In this document: positions 7,262 through 13,174 of the stretch, one piece after another
How the letters are laid out: each line of letters starts with the position of its first letter
How positions within the stretch are numbered: position 1 is the first letter of the stretch
NCBI GenBank assembly: GCA_936924235.1
Contig: CAKZHN010000043.1
Span: 1 to 13,174, forward strand
Reading direction: 5' to 3'
Origin: an uncultured Rhodoplanes sp.
GTDB taxonomy: Bacteria > Pseudomonadota > Alphaproteobacteria > Rhizobiales > Xanthobacteraceae
Length of the DNA: 13,174 nt
Made by a program: the position numbers and the translations under genes
Notes under the pieces: generated by a model
Told to the model about the DNA's origin: nothing
Database searches by the model: none
Seen by the model: the letters and a program-made list of their open reading frames with translations, nothing else

Positions 7262-8449
7262 TCACCGAGGCAACTCCAGCCCTCGTTGCGCGATGACGTT
7301 TCTCTGGATCTCGTTGGTGCCGCCGCCGATCATGCCCATGATGGCATGGCGCAGCACATATTCCATCTCGCCGACCGGCGCGCCTTCGGCGTCCTCGGAC
7401 AGAAGCCCGCCGGTGCCGAGAATGTCGAGCGCAGCCTGGCCCAGGCGCTCCTGCAACTCGCTGGAGAACACCTTGCCCATCGCCGCCTCGTGAAGCGGCA
7501 CCTTGCCCTGCTCGACCAGCCTGGAATTACGCATCTGGAACAGCCGTGCCACTTCGATATCGGCGGCCAGCGCTCCGATGCGATCGCGGATCACCGGATC
7601 GTTCTTCAGAACCTTGCCGCCCACCACCGCAGTTTTCAGGTATTCGGTGAGATGGTCAAATGCGCGCTCGATGCCAGCCATGCGTGTGGCGCCGATCATC
7701 ACCCGCTCCGATGCAAGCGCATCGGTGATGACCTTCCAGCCGTCGTTGACGGCGCCCACCATGTTCTTCGCCGGCACCCGCACGTTGTCATAAAACTGCG
7801 AGCTGAAGGTCTTGCCGTAGAGCGCCGTGCTCGGCCGGAGCGTGACGCCGGGCGAGCGCAGATCGACCATCAGCACGCTGATGCCGGCGTGCTTCTTCGC
7901 CTCCGGATCGGTGCGCACCGCAAGCCAGATGTAGTCGGCCTTGTCGCCGCCGGTCGACCAGAGCTTCTGGCCGTTGACCACCCAGTCGTCGCCGTCGCGC
8001 ACCGCACGGGTGCGCAGCGCCGCGAGGTCAGAGCCCGCCTCGGGCTCGCTGTAGCCCAGCGCAAAGCTGCGCTCGCCACGGCGGATAGCCGGCAGCCATT
8101 CGTCCTGCTGCGCCTTGGTGCCGTGGAGAAACAGCGCCTGGGCGACGATGGATTCACCGGTGCTGTGCGCCTGCAGCGGTGCCGACGCATTGGCCATTTC
8201 GGTGATGAAGGCGATGTGCTCGCTCGGGCTGCGGCCCTGCCCACCGAACGTCTTGGGCCAGCCCACACCGATCCAACCGTCGCGGCCCATCAGCTTGGAA
8301 AACTCGGCGTCCCAGCCCCGCTCCTTGAACGGCTTGCGCAGATGCGCAGCGCGACGCTCCGGCGTCCAGTGCTGGACGAGCCACGCCCGCACCTTCTCGC
8401 GGAAGGCGCTCGCGGCCGGGCCCATATCGTGCGGAGGAAGCTGCGCCAT
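7262..8449 (-). CDS. Acyl-CoA dehydrogenase, full-length catalytic-type subunit (fourth of four)
   Basis: This 395-residue flavoprotein oxidises an acyl-CoA to the 2-enoyl-CoA. It has the middle-domain FAD/substrate motif YSEPEAGSD (133-141) and the C-terminal GGGTNEIQRN (375-384). The site of the medium-chain enzyme's catalytic Glu376 is Gly376. Glu248 (SERV) falls where isovaleryl-CoA dehydrogenase has its base Glu254 (LERL), and it is the likely base. The RxxFGxxIxxFQ motif that anchors the partner subunit's FAD is absent from its C-terminal domain. That motif is supplied by the short dehydrogenase encoded just upstream (5-nt gap), so an alpha2beta2 complex is inferred. Electrons would pass to ETF, which is not in the window. 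Confidence 0.92.
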   Translation of the reverse strand: MAQLPPHDMGPAASAFREKVRAWLVQHWTPERRAAHLRKPFKERGWDAEFSKLMGRDGWIGVGWPKTFGGQGRSPSEHIAFITEMANASAPLQAHSTGESIVAQALFLHGTKAQQDEWLPAIRRGERSFALGYSEPEAGSDLAALRTRAVRDGDDWVVNGQKLWSTGGDKADYIWLAVRTDPEAKKHAGISVLMVDLRSPGVTLRPSTALYGKTFSSQFYDNVRVPAKNMVGAVNDGWKVITDALASERVMIGATRMAGIERAFDHLTEYLKTAVVGGKVLKNDPVIRDRIGALAADIEVARLFQMRNSRLVEQGKVPLHEAAMGKVFSSELQERLGQAALDILGTGGLLSEDAEGAPVGEMEYVLRHAIMGMIGGGTNEIQRNVIAQRGLELPR

Positions 8450-8454
8450 GCCGC

Positions 8455-9510
8455 CTATCCGACCGGACCGAGCAGGACATCAGCCAGTTCGGCGCGGGCC
8501 CGCGCCACGCCGCCGAAGCGCGCGAGGTCTGCATGCACGCGCCGGAAGTGCCGCGGCGCCTCGTGCTCCTCGGCATAGCCGATCGCGCCGAGCGCACGGT
8601 GCGTTTCGATCGACACCGTGCGCAGCGCGGGGCTCGCGAACGCAATGGCCGATGCAGCGAACACGCGCCACGCCGGATCGCCTCGGTCATAGGCTTCGGC
8701 CGCGGAGTCGATCGCGAGCCGCGCGCCGTCGAGGCTGATCAGACAATTCGTAAGCTTGTGCTGCACGGCCTGGAACTGGCCGATGAGCTGGCCGAACTGC
8801 TTTCGGACCTTGGCGTGGTCGACGGCGAGACCGAAGGCGCGCTCGGCGGCGCCGATCGCGCGGCCCGCGCAGGCGAGTCTTGCGACCATCGCGATGTCCG
8901 CCAGCGTTTCGGTCTGCATCGCGATGGCCGACGCGGGCGTGCCGTCGAATGTCAGATCGGCAAACGAAGGAACAGCAAGGCCGGGCGCAGCGCGCATCGT
9001 CAAACCGGACGCATCTCGGGCCGCAATGGCAACGCCGGTCGGCTCGTCGGTGAACACAACGAAATGCGTCGCGGTCTTGGCGCCTTCGACGAACGACAAC
9101 GTGCCTTGCAAACTGCCACCGCGGAGCGTCACACGTCCCGCAGCGAGATCGCCGTCGAACGCACCGAGCCCCAAGGCGATGCTCGCTGTCCCTTGGTGAA
9201 GGTCTTCGAGCAGAGCGCGCGCCGCATTCGACGGCTGCTTGGCGAGCGCAAGATTGGCCGCCACTGCGCCAAGGAGCGGCGCCGGACAGGACGCGCGACC
9301 CAGCTCCTCGAAGACCAGGACGATTTCGCCCAAGCCTGCTTCCGCTCGATCAGCGCCGAGCGTCGCCAGGCCTTGCTGGGCCATTCCCTGCCACAGCTTG
9401 GTAACGGCCGCCGCATCGTTGGCGTTCTCGACCGCCTTGTCGGCCGGCCAGTTGGCCGCGAGAAAGCTTCGCACCGACTGGCGCAGCAGATCGCGTTCGG
9501 CGCTGTCCAT
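8455..9510 (-). CDS. Acyl-CoA dehydrogenase, short FAD-anchoring subunit (third of four)
   Basis: This protein has about 351 residues and an acyl-CoA dehydrogenase C-terminal domain with RKQFGQLIGQFQAVQ (236-250) and ALGAIGYAEEH (306-316). The middle domain is eroded: no xSEPxAGSD motif, no Glu at the Glu254-like site and Gly at the Glu376-like site. It probably lacks activity alone and completes the FAD site of a full-length partner, most simply the dehydrogenase encoded 5 nt downstream. I chose the ATG at 9510, 8 nt past the upstream stop. A GTG at 9522 overlapping that stop by 4 nt (GTGA) would add four residues and is nearly as likely; neither start has a clear Shine-Dalgarno, so coupling is probable. 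A longer in-frame extension to 10098 only shadows the preceding gene. Confidence 0.88.
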   Translation of the reverse strand: MDSAERDLLRQSVRSFLAANWPADKAVENANDAAAVTKLWQGMAQQGLATLGADRAEAGLGEIVLVFEELGRASCPAPLLGAVAANLALAKQPSNAARALLEDLHQGTASIALGLGAFDGDLAAGRVTLRGGSLQGTLSFVEGAKTATHFVVFTDEPTGVAIAARDASGLTMRAAPGLAVPSFADLTFDGTPASAIAMQTETLADIAMVARLACAGRAIGAAERAFGLAVDHAKVRKQFGQLIGQFQAVQHKLTNCLISLDGARLAIDSAAEAYDRGDPAWRVFAASAIAFASPALRTVSIETHRALGAIGYAEEHEAPRHFRRVHADLARFGGVARARAELADVLLGPVG

Positions 9511-9518
9511 CGATGCGC

Positions 9519-10613
9519 TCACGCGGTCAGCCCGGCAATCGCGACGTAGCGGCGGCGCTGCGCCGCAGCGTTGCCCATCAGCGACGACAGCAGCACGGCG
9601 CGCTTGAGATACAGCCCGATGTCGTGCTCGTCGGTGAAGCCGATGGCGCCGTGGAGCTGGATGCAGGCCTCGGTGACGAACAGCGCGTCTTCCGACGCCT
9701 TGGCCTTCGCCGCCGCCGCCATCGCCGGATCGATGCGCCAGGCGTCGTTGTTGGCCGCGACCTGGAACACCAGCGAGCGCACCGCCTCGGTGCGCAGATA
9801 GAGATTGGCCGCCTGATGCTGCAGCGCCTGGAAGCTGCCGATCAGCTTGCCGAACTGCTTGCGGATGCGGAGGTAGTCGAGCGTGATCCGCTGCGCCTCC
9901 TCCATCACGCCGAGCAATTCGGCCGACAGCGCGACGAGCGCCGCGTTGTAGAGCGCGTCGACCGCACTGTGCGCCGACGCATGCGGCATCACCAGCTCGG
10001 CCGGCGTGCCGTCGAGATAGAGCGTCGCAAGCCTGCGGCCGTCCACGGTCTCGGCCGGTTGCAGCGTGCAGCCCAGCGCGTCGCGCGCAACGAAGCACAG
10101 CACCAGCCCGTCGCGGCCGTTGGCGCTGACCAGGAAGCCGTCGGCGCCGTCGGCACAGACGAACATCTTCTGGCCGGTCAAATGCAGCGCCGTGCCGGTG
10201 CCGGCCGCTTCCGTCGATGGCGCAAGCGGATCGTCGCCGTGGGCGCGCTCCTGCAGCGCGGGAACGACCAGGGCTTCGCCGGCCATGACCTGCTCAAGGA
10301 TCGGGAGCGGCTTTGGCGCCTGTCCCAAGGCGGCCGCCGAGATCGCCGCGAGCCCGATGGGCTCGCAGACGAGGCCCCGTCCGGCCTGTTCAAGCACCAG
10401 CGCCAGCTCGGTGAGGCCGAGACCCAGCCCGCCCGCGGATTCCGGAACCAGAATGCCGAGCCATCCCAATTCGCCCGCTTCGCGCAAGCGCTGCGGCGCG
10501 AAGCTCGCATCGGCGTCGCGAAACTTGCGTGCGACCTTGGGCCCCGCCGTGGCAACAAATTTCGCGGCGCTGTCGCGCAGCAGAGCCTGCTCGGATGTCA
10601 GATGCAATTCCAT
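9519..10613 (-). CDS. Acyl-CoA dehydrogenase, short FAD-anchoring subunit (second of four)
   Basis: This 364-residue acyl-CoA dehydrogenase-family protein has a recognisable N-terminal helical domain (ELGWLGILVPESAGGLGLG, 48-66) and C-terminal domain. The latter carries RKQFGKLIGSFQALQ (251-265) and QLHGAIGFTDEH (319-330). The middle domain lacks the xSEPxAGSD motif, and no acidic residue stands at either known catalytic-base position. It therefore looks like a non-catalytic beta subunit that completes the FAD pocket of a neighbour. The full-length dehydrogenase upstream ends 1 nt before this start (TGACATG), so coupled translation and pairing with it are likely. There is no separate Shine-Dalgarno. 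Its motif is nearly the same as that of the next short gene, suggesting a shared ancestry of the two beta-type subunits. Confidence 0.9.
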   Translation of the reverse strand: MELHLTSEQALLRDSAAKFVATAGPKVARKFRDADASFAPQRLREAGELGWLGILVPESAGGLGLGLTELALVLEQAGRGLVCEPIGLAAISAAALGQAPKPLPILEQVMAGEALVVPALQERAHGDDPLAPSTEAAGTGTALHLTGQKMFVCADGADGFLVSANGRDGLVLCFVARDALGCTLQPAETVDGRRLATLYLDGTPAELVMPHASAHSAVDALYNAALVALSAELLGVMEEAQRITLDYLRIRKQFGKLIGSFQALQHQAANLYLRTEAVRSLVFQVAANNDAWRIDPAMAAAAKAKASEDALFVTEACIQLHGAIGFTDEHDIGLYLKRAVLLSSLMGNAAAQRRRYVAIAGLTA

Positions 10614-10614
10614 G

Positions 10615-11766
10615 TCACGCGGGAAGATTGAGCACGCGGCGGGCGAGTACGTTGCGCTGGATTTCCGATGAGCCGCCGTAGATCGTCACCCGCCGCGAGA
10701 ACAGGAACGGTATCGCGACGTCGACCACGCCCGCGTTGGTCGCAACCGGATTTTCCATCGCGGCGTGGCCGCCGGCCGCCTCGATCAGCAATTCGTTGAG
10801 CGACTGCAGCAGCTCGCTCGAGAAGATCTTCACCACCGAGGATTCCGGCCCGAGGCTCCGCTCGTTGTTGGTGAGCTCGACCGCGTGCGCGAACATCGCC
10901 GACAGCGCGGTGACGTTGATGCTTGCGGCCGCCAGCCGATCCTGGAATGCCGGATCGGCAATGATGCCCGTGGCCCGCGCCATCGCCTTGATGCGGTCGA
11001 GCGCCTGCAGCGCGAATTGCGGATTCGATGTGCCGAGCCGCTCGTGGCCCAGCAGCGCATTGGCGATGCGCCAGCCGTCATTGAGCTTGCCGACGAGATT
11101 CTCCGCCGGCACCTCGACGTCGTCGAAAAAAACTTCGGCGAATTCGTCGTCGCCCGCGATGGTCATGATGGGGCGGATGCGGATGCCGGGGGAGTGGAGG
11201 TCTATCAGCAGGAAACTGATGCCGGCGTGGCGGGGCTGGGCGTCGGGGTCGGTGCGCACCAGCGCGAACATCCAGTCCGAGTGGTGGCCCCAGGTGGTCC
11301 AGATCTTCGAGCCCTTCACCACGAAGCGGTCGCCCGTGAGCGTCGCCCGCGTCGCGAGGCTCGCGAGATCGGAGCCGGCGCCCGGCTCCGAATAGCCCTG
11401 GGCCCAGATCACGCTGCCGTCGATGATCGGCGGCAGGTGCTTCTTCTTCTGCGCCTCGCTGCCGAACTCCATCAGGATCGGCCCGATGTGGTTGAGCCCC
11501 TGCACCGGCAGGTTCGGCGCGCCGATCTGCGCCAGCTCCTCGGTCATGACGATCTGCTCGTTGAGCGTCGCGCCCATGCCGCCGTACTGCTTGGGCCAAT
11601 GCGGCGCGATCCAGCCCTTGCGCGACAGCGCCTGGTACCAGGGCATCAGCTCCACGGGCGGCGGCCGCGTGGTGCGGTCGCGCAGCGGCGCCGGCAGGTT
11701 GGCCTCGAGCCAGCTCCGCACCTCGGTGCGGAATTGCGCCTCGGCGGGCGTGTCACGACGGAACAT
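10615..11766 (-). CDS. Acyl-CoA dehydrogenase, full-length catalytic-type subunit (first of four)
   Basis: This 383-residue protein carries WAQGYSEPGAGSD (121-133) in the middle domain and YGGSSEIQRN (363-372) near the C-terminus, both typical of active acyl-CoA dehydrogenases. The Glu376-like position of the medium-chain enzyme is Gly364. Glu242 (HERL) aligns with the base Glu254 of isovaleryl-CoA dehydrogenase and is the likely proton abstractor. As in the other full-length copy, the RxxFGxxIxxFQ motif is missing, so the FAD site appears to need the short subunit encoded 1 nt downstream. The start lies 24 nt after the first binding-protein gene, with only a weak Shine-Dalgarno. It catalyses the first oxidation of a CoA-bound substrate, whose identity cannot be read. 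Confidence 0.92.
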   Translation of the reverse strand: MFRRDTPAEAQFRTEVRSWLEANLPAPLRDRTTRPPPVELMPWYQALSRKGWIAPHWPKQYGGMGATLNEQIVMTEELAQIGAPNLPVQGLNHIGPILMEFGSEAQKKKHLPPIIDGSVIWAQGYSEPGAGSDLASLATRATLTGDRFVVKGSKIWTTWGHHSDWMFALVRTDPDAQPRHAGISFLLIDLHSPGIRIRPIMTIAGDDEFAEVFFDDVEVPAENLVGKLNDGWRIANALLGHERLGTSNPQFALQALDRIKAMARATGIIADPAFQDRLAAASINVTALSAMFAHAVELTNNERSLGPESSVVKIFSSELLQSLNELLIEAAGGHAAMENPVATNAGVVDVAIPFLFSRRVTIYGGSSEIQRNVLARRVLNLPA

Positions 11767-11790
11767 TGCTACGCTTTCAACTCGACTGCT

Positions 11791-12777
11791 TCATTCCACT
11801 GTGATTTTGGCGTCCTTGACCACCTTGGTCCACAGCGCGAGCTCCTTGGCCAGCATCTGTCGGAAGTCGTCCGGCGTGCCGATCTTGATGTCGGCGCCGA
11901 GCGCTGCGAGCCGCTCGCGGACCTCGGGCGCGGCGAGACTCGTCCGGAACGCCGCGTTGAGCTTCGCGATGATCTCGGGCGGCGTGCCGGCCGGCGCCAC
12001 GACGCCGAGCCAGAACGGCGAGTCGAGATTGGGGAAGCCCGCCTCCTTGGTGGTCGGCACGTCGGGCAGCTTCGGCGTGCGCGTCGGACCTGCAACGGCG
12101 ATCGCGCGAAGCTTGCCGGCCTGGATGTGCGGCAGCACCGTGGTCATCGGATCGGCGACCACCTGCACCTCGCCGGCGATGGCCGCGGTCAGCATCGGCG
12201 CGGTGCCGCGATAGGGCACATGGGCGACGTTGGCACCGGTTTCCAGCTTGAACAGCTCGATCAGGAGATGCGGCGCGACGCCGAAGCCCTGCGAGCCCCA
12301 GCTCACCTTGCCGGGATTGGCCTTGGCGTAGGCGACCAGCTCGGCCATGGTCTTGACCGGCAGGTCCGGATGCACCGCGATGATCAGCGGCGTCTCCATG
12401 AGCTGGCACACCGGCGTGAACACCTTCACCGGGTCGTAGCCGATGTTCTTGTGCACGGCGGGTCCGGTGGTCAGCGAGCCGCCCGGCGTCATCAGGATGG
12501 TGTAGCCGTCGGGATCGGCGGCCGCGACGAACTTGGCGCCGACGCTGCCGCCCGCACCGCCGCCGCGGTTCTCGACCACGATGCTCTGGCCGAGCACGGT
12601 GCCGAGCCGCTCCGAGACGATGCGCGCCATGCCGTCGGTCGGCCCGCCGGCCGGGAACGGGATCACCACCTTGATCGGCTGCTTGTGCGGATAGTCCTGT
12701 GATTGCGCCTGTGCGGGACCAAAAGCCCACAGCAGCGCCGCCACGGCGCTGAGCGCGAGCAAAGTGCGCTTCATCAT
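11791..12777 (-). CDS. Bug/TctC-type periplasmic solute-binding protein, first operon gene
   Basis: This 328-residue receptor of the tripartite tricarboxylate transporter type is exported by a clear Sec signal peptide (MMKR, hydrophobic to about 19, likely cleavage after Ala24, AQA|QSQD). Family landmarks are VVIPFPAGGPTDGMAR (37-52), the NRGGGAGGSVG loop, DPDGYTILMTPGG and GYDPVKVFTPV. Such proteins bind small, often carboxylate, ligands between two lobes. The start is set at the first of two consecutive ATGs (12777) by GGGAGG 7 nt upstream; an in-frame ATG at 12798 would put that site inside the gene, and the extension to 13011 does not look coding. It opens the operon ahead of the dehydrogenases, and no membrane components follow, so the permease must be elsewhere if one is used. 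Confidence 0.9.
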   Translation of the reverse strand: MMKRTLLALSAVAALLWAFGPAQAQSQDYPHKQPIKVVIPFPAGGPTDGMARIVSERLGTVLGQSIVVENRGGGAGGSVGAKFVAAADPDGYTILMTPGGSLTTGPAVHKNIGYDPVKVFTPVCQLMETPLIIAVHPDLPVKTMAELVAYAKANPGKVSWGSQGFGVAPHLLIELFKLETGANVAHVPYRGTAPMLTAAIAGEVQVVADPMTTVLPHIQAGKLRAIAVAGPTRTPKLPDVPTTKEAGFPNLDSPFWLGVVAPAGTPPEIIAKLNAAFRTSLAAPEVRERLAALGADIKIGTPDDFRQMLAKELALWTKVVKDAKITVE

Positions 12778-12784
12778 ACGGCTG

Positions 12785-12790
12785 CCTCCC
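12785..12790 (-). promoter_or_regulatory. Ribosome binding site of the first operon gene
   Basis: The minus strand reads GGGAGG, 7 nt before the first of two adjacent ATG codons. It decides the start at 12777 against upstream in-frame ATGs at 12798 and 13011. Confidence 0.7.
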
Positions 12791-12813
12791 GTAACCATTG
12801 CAGACCGTTTTGT

Positions 12814-12837
12814 TTCGGAACCTTCGGGGTTCCCGAA
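12814..12837 (-). promoter_or_regulatory. Leader hairpin upstream of the first gene
   Basis: TTCGGAACC (12814-12822) pairs with GGTTCC and GAA (12828-12837) around a TTCGG loop, with one bulged C at 12834. This gives a 9-bp stem about 37 nt before the start. It could be a 5' UTR structure or an operator half-site pair. No U-run follows on the minus strand, so it is not a terminator. Confidence 0.35.
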
Positions 12838-12987
12838 CCGGCCTTTGCGTTGCCTCTGGCGGCCTTTTTGGTCGCTTCTCGCGGCGGCCATCAGGTTCGT
12901 GCAGCGGCGCACCGCGGTCAAGCCGTTTGGGTGCGGCGCATGGCACCAAGCGCCGAACGGGCGGCTGTGGATGTCGTCTGATTCAAT

Positions 12988-12993
12988 TGTCAA
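12988..12993 (-). promoter_or_regulatory. Possible -35 hexamer of the operon promoter
   Basis: The minus strand has an exact TTGACA here, next to the palindromic CAATTG (12984-12989) in a locally AT-rich patch. No good -10 lies at 16-18 nt spacing (the hexamers there read like CCACAG), so the promoter call is weak. If it is real, the leader would be about 180 nt long. Confidence 0.25.
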
Positions 12994-13059
12994 ACAGCAG
13001 GCGTGATTCATCGGCCCCGGGTGTGCGTGCGGCGCTGGGGCGGCGCCTTCTCTTCTTTT

Positions 13060-13077
13060 CCCTCACATGCGTGAGGG
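13060..13077. repeat. 7-bp perfect hairpin
   Basis: CCCTCAC (13060-13066) pairs with GTGAGGG (13071-13077) around ATGC. It abuts the larger nested palindrome and resembles the short C/G-rich palindromes at the other end of the window, which suggests dispersed intergenic repeats. Confidence 0.5.
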
Positions 13078-13080
13078 AGC

Positions 13081-13168
13081 GGAGCGCCGGTTGGCGCTAC
13101 GTTGTAGTCTGGCACCTCGTGGAGGTGCCGCGTGCCGTATGACCGGCACGCACGCCTCCCGGCGCTCC
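13081..13168. repeat. 88-nt nested palindrome: 10-bp outer stem enclosing three hairpins
   Basis: GGAGCGCCGG (13081-13090) is the exact reverse complement of CCGGCGCTCC (13159-13168). Between these arms lie CTAC/GTAG (13097-13107), GGCACCTC/GAGGTGCC (13111-13129) and GCGTGCCG/CGGCACGC (13130-13151), all perfect stems. The folded form is a multibranched element. It may be a dispersed intergenic repeat, a small MITE-like unit or a structured RNA; it lacks tRNA landmarks. It could run past the window end. Confidence 0.55.
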
Positions 13169-13174
13169 ACTGTG

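Larger units (their letters stand above)
12778..13174. other. Gene-free upstream region with multiple inverted repeats
   Basis: About 400 nt without a credible gene precedes the operon. From the operon outward it holds a ribosome binding site, a leader hairpin (12814-12837), a possible -35 hexamer (12988-12993), a TGATTCA direct repeat (12979-12985 and 13004-13010), a plus-strand hairpin followed by a pyrimidine run (13031-13060), a 7-bp hairpin (13060-13077) and an 88-nt nested palindrome (13081-13168). The operon promoter should be here. No divergent regulator gene is visible before the window ends. Confidence 0.6.

Noticed and set aside
7286..8578. 430-codon plus-strand open frame opposite the fourth dehydrogenase
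   Set aside because: It overlaps a gene with clear family motifs and shows no motif of its own.
9511..10098. In-frame N-terminal extension of the third dehydrogenase
   Set aside because: The added residues lie inside the preceding dehydrogenase gene in another frame and look like frame-shadow sequence. A natural dehydrogenase N-terminus begins at 9510 or 9522.
10765..12702. 645-codon open frame on the plus strand opposite the first dehydrogenase and first binding protein
   Set aside because: It is the same kind of composition-driven antisense frame spanning two real genes, with low-complexity Arg/Ala/His content and no recognisable fold.
12778..13011. In-frame extension of the first binding protein to an upstream ATG
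   Set aside because: It would bury a typical signal peptide and a strong ribosome binding site, and the extra residues are Arg-rich with no export character.
13031..13060. Plus-strand intrinsic terminator (GGCGC/GCGCC stem then a T/C-rich run)
   Set aside because: The stem is only 5 bp, the tract is mixed pyrimidine rather than a T-run, and no plus-strand gene ends here.
13081..13168. tRNA-like cloverleaf
   Set aside because: The outer stem is 10 bp, there is no TTC-type T loop or D-loop pattern on either strand, and the arm spacing does not match a tRNA.
1..13174. Mobile element, CRISPR array or phage genes
   Set aside because: No transposase, integrase, regular spaced repeats or phage proteins are visible. 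All coding content is ordinary catabolic metabolism.

Overview
The window is GC-rich (clearly above 60% G+C by eye). Every gene I can support lies on the minus strand, so transcription runs from the high coordinates to the low ones. GC-biased codon use, the Bug/TctC-type solute-binding proteins and the many CoA-ester catabolic paralogues suggest a metabolically versatile alphaproteobacterium of the Bradyrhizobium/Rhodopseudomonas/Xanthobacteraceae kind. This is inferred from style, not from a marker gene; a betaproteobacterium is the main alternative.

Layout in transcription order. (1) 12778-13174: a gene-free upstream region with several perfect inverted repeats and a leader hairpin. (2) 11791-12777: periplasmic Bug/TctC-type binding protein. 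(3) 7262-11766: four consecutive acyl-CoA dehydrogenase-family genes in the order full-length, short, short, full-length. (4) 6448-7233: enoyl-CoA hydratase. (5) 5220-6392 and 4765-5205: thiolase-fold protein and its DUF35/OB-fold partner. (6) 2660-4765: fused two-domain NDP-forming acyl-CoA synthetase. (7) 1630-2595: second Bug/TctC protein. (8) 136-1539: UbiD-family prFMN-dependent decarboxylase. (9) 1-135: hairpin-rich gene-free end. No gap between genes exceeds 90 nt and several junctions overlap or nearly touch, so the eleven genes look like one operon.

How the genes may work together (inference). A carboxylic acid would be captured in the periplasm, activated to a CoA thioester, dehydrogenated by two heteromeric acyl-CoA dehydrogenases, hydrated, and cleaved by the thiolase-fold/DUF35 pair. 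The two full-length dehydrogenases carry the YSEPxAGSD motif, the EIQRN motif and a Glu in the position of the isovaleryl-CoA dehydrogenase base. The two short ones lack these but carry the RKQFGxLIGxFQ motif that the full-length ones lack. That complementary split is the pattern of the alpha2beta2 dehydrogenases of actinobacterial steroid side-chain degradation. The thiolase-fold protein lacks the usual GHP histidine and the second catalytic cysteine, and the window holds no 3-hydroxyacyl-CoA dehydrogenase. Both facts fit aldol cleavage (Ltp2/DUF35 type) better than classical thiolysis. The UbiD enzyme may decarboxylate the substrate or an intermediate. The substrate is unknown; a branched, cyclic or otherwise bulky acid is the best guess. 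No regulator, UbiX prenyltransferase or TctA/TctB membrane component is present in the window.
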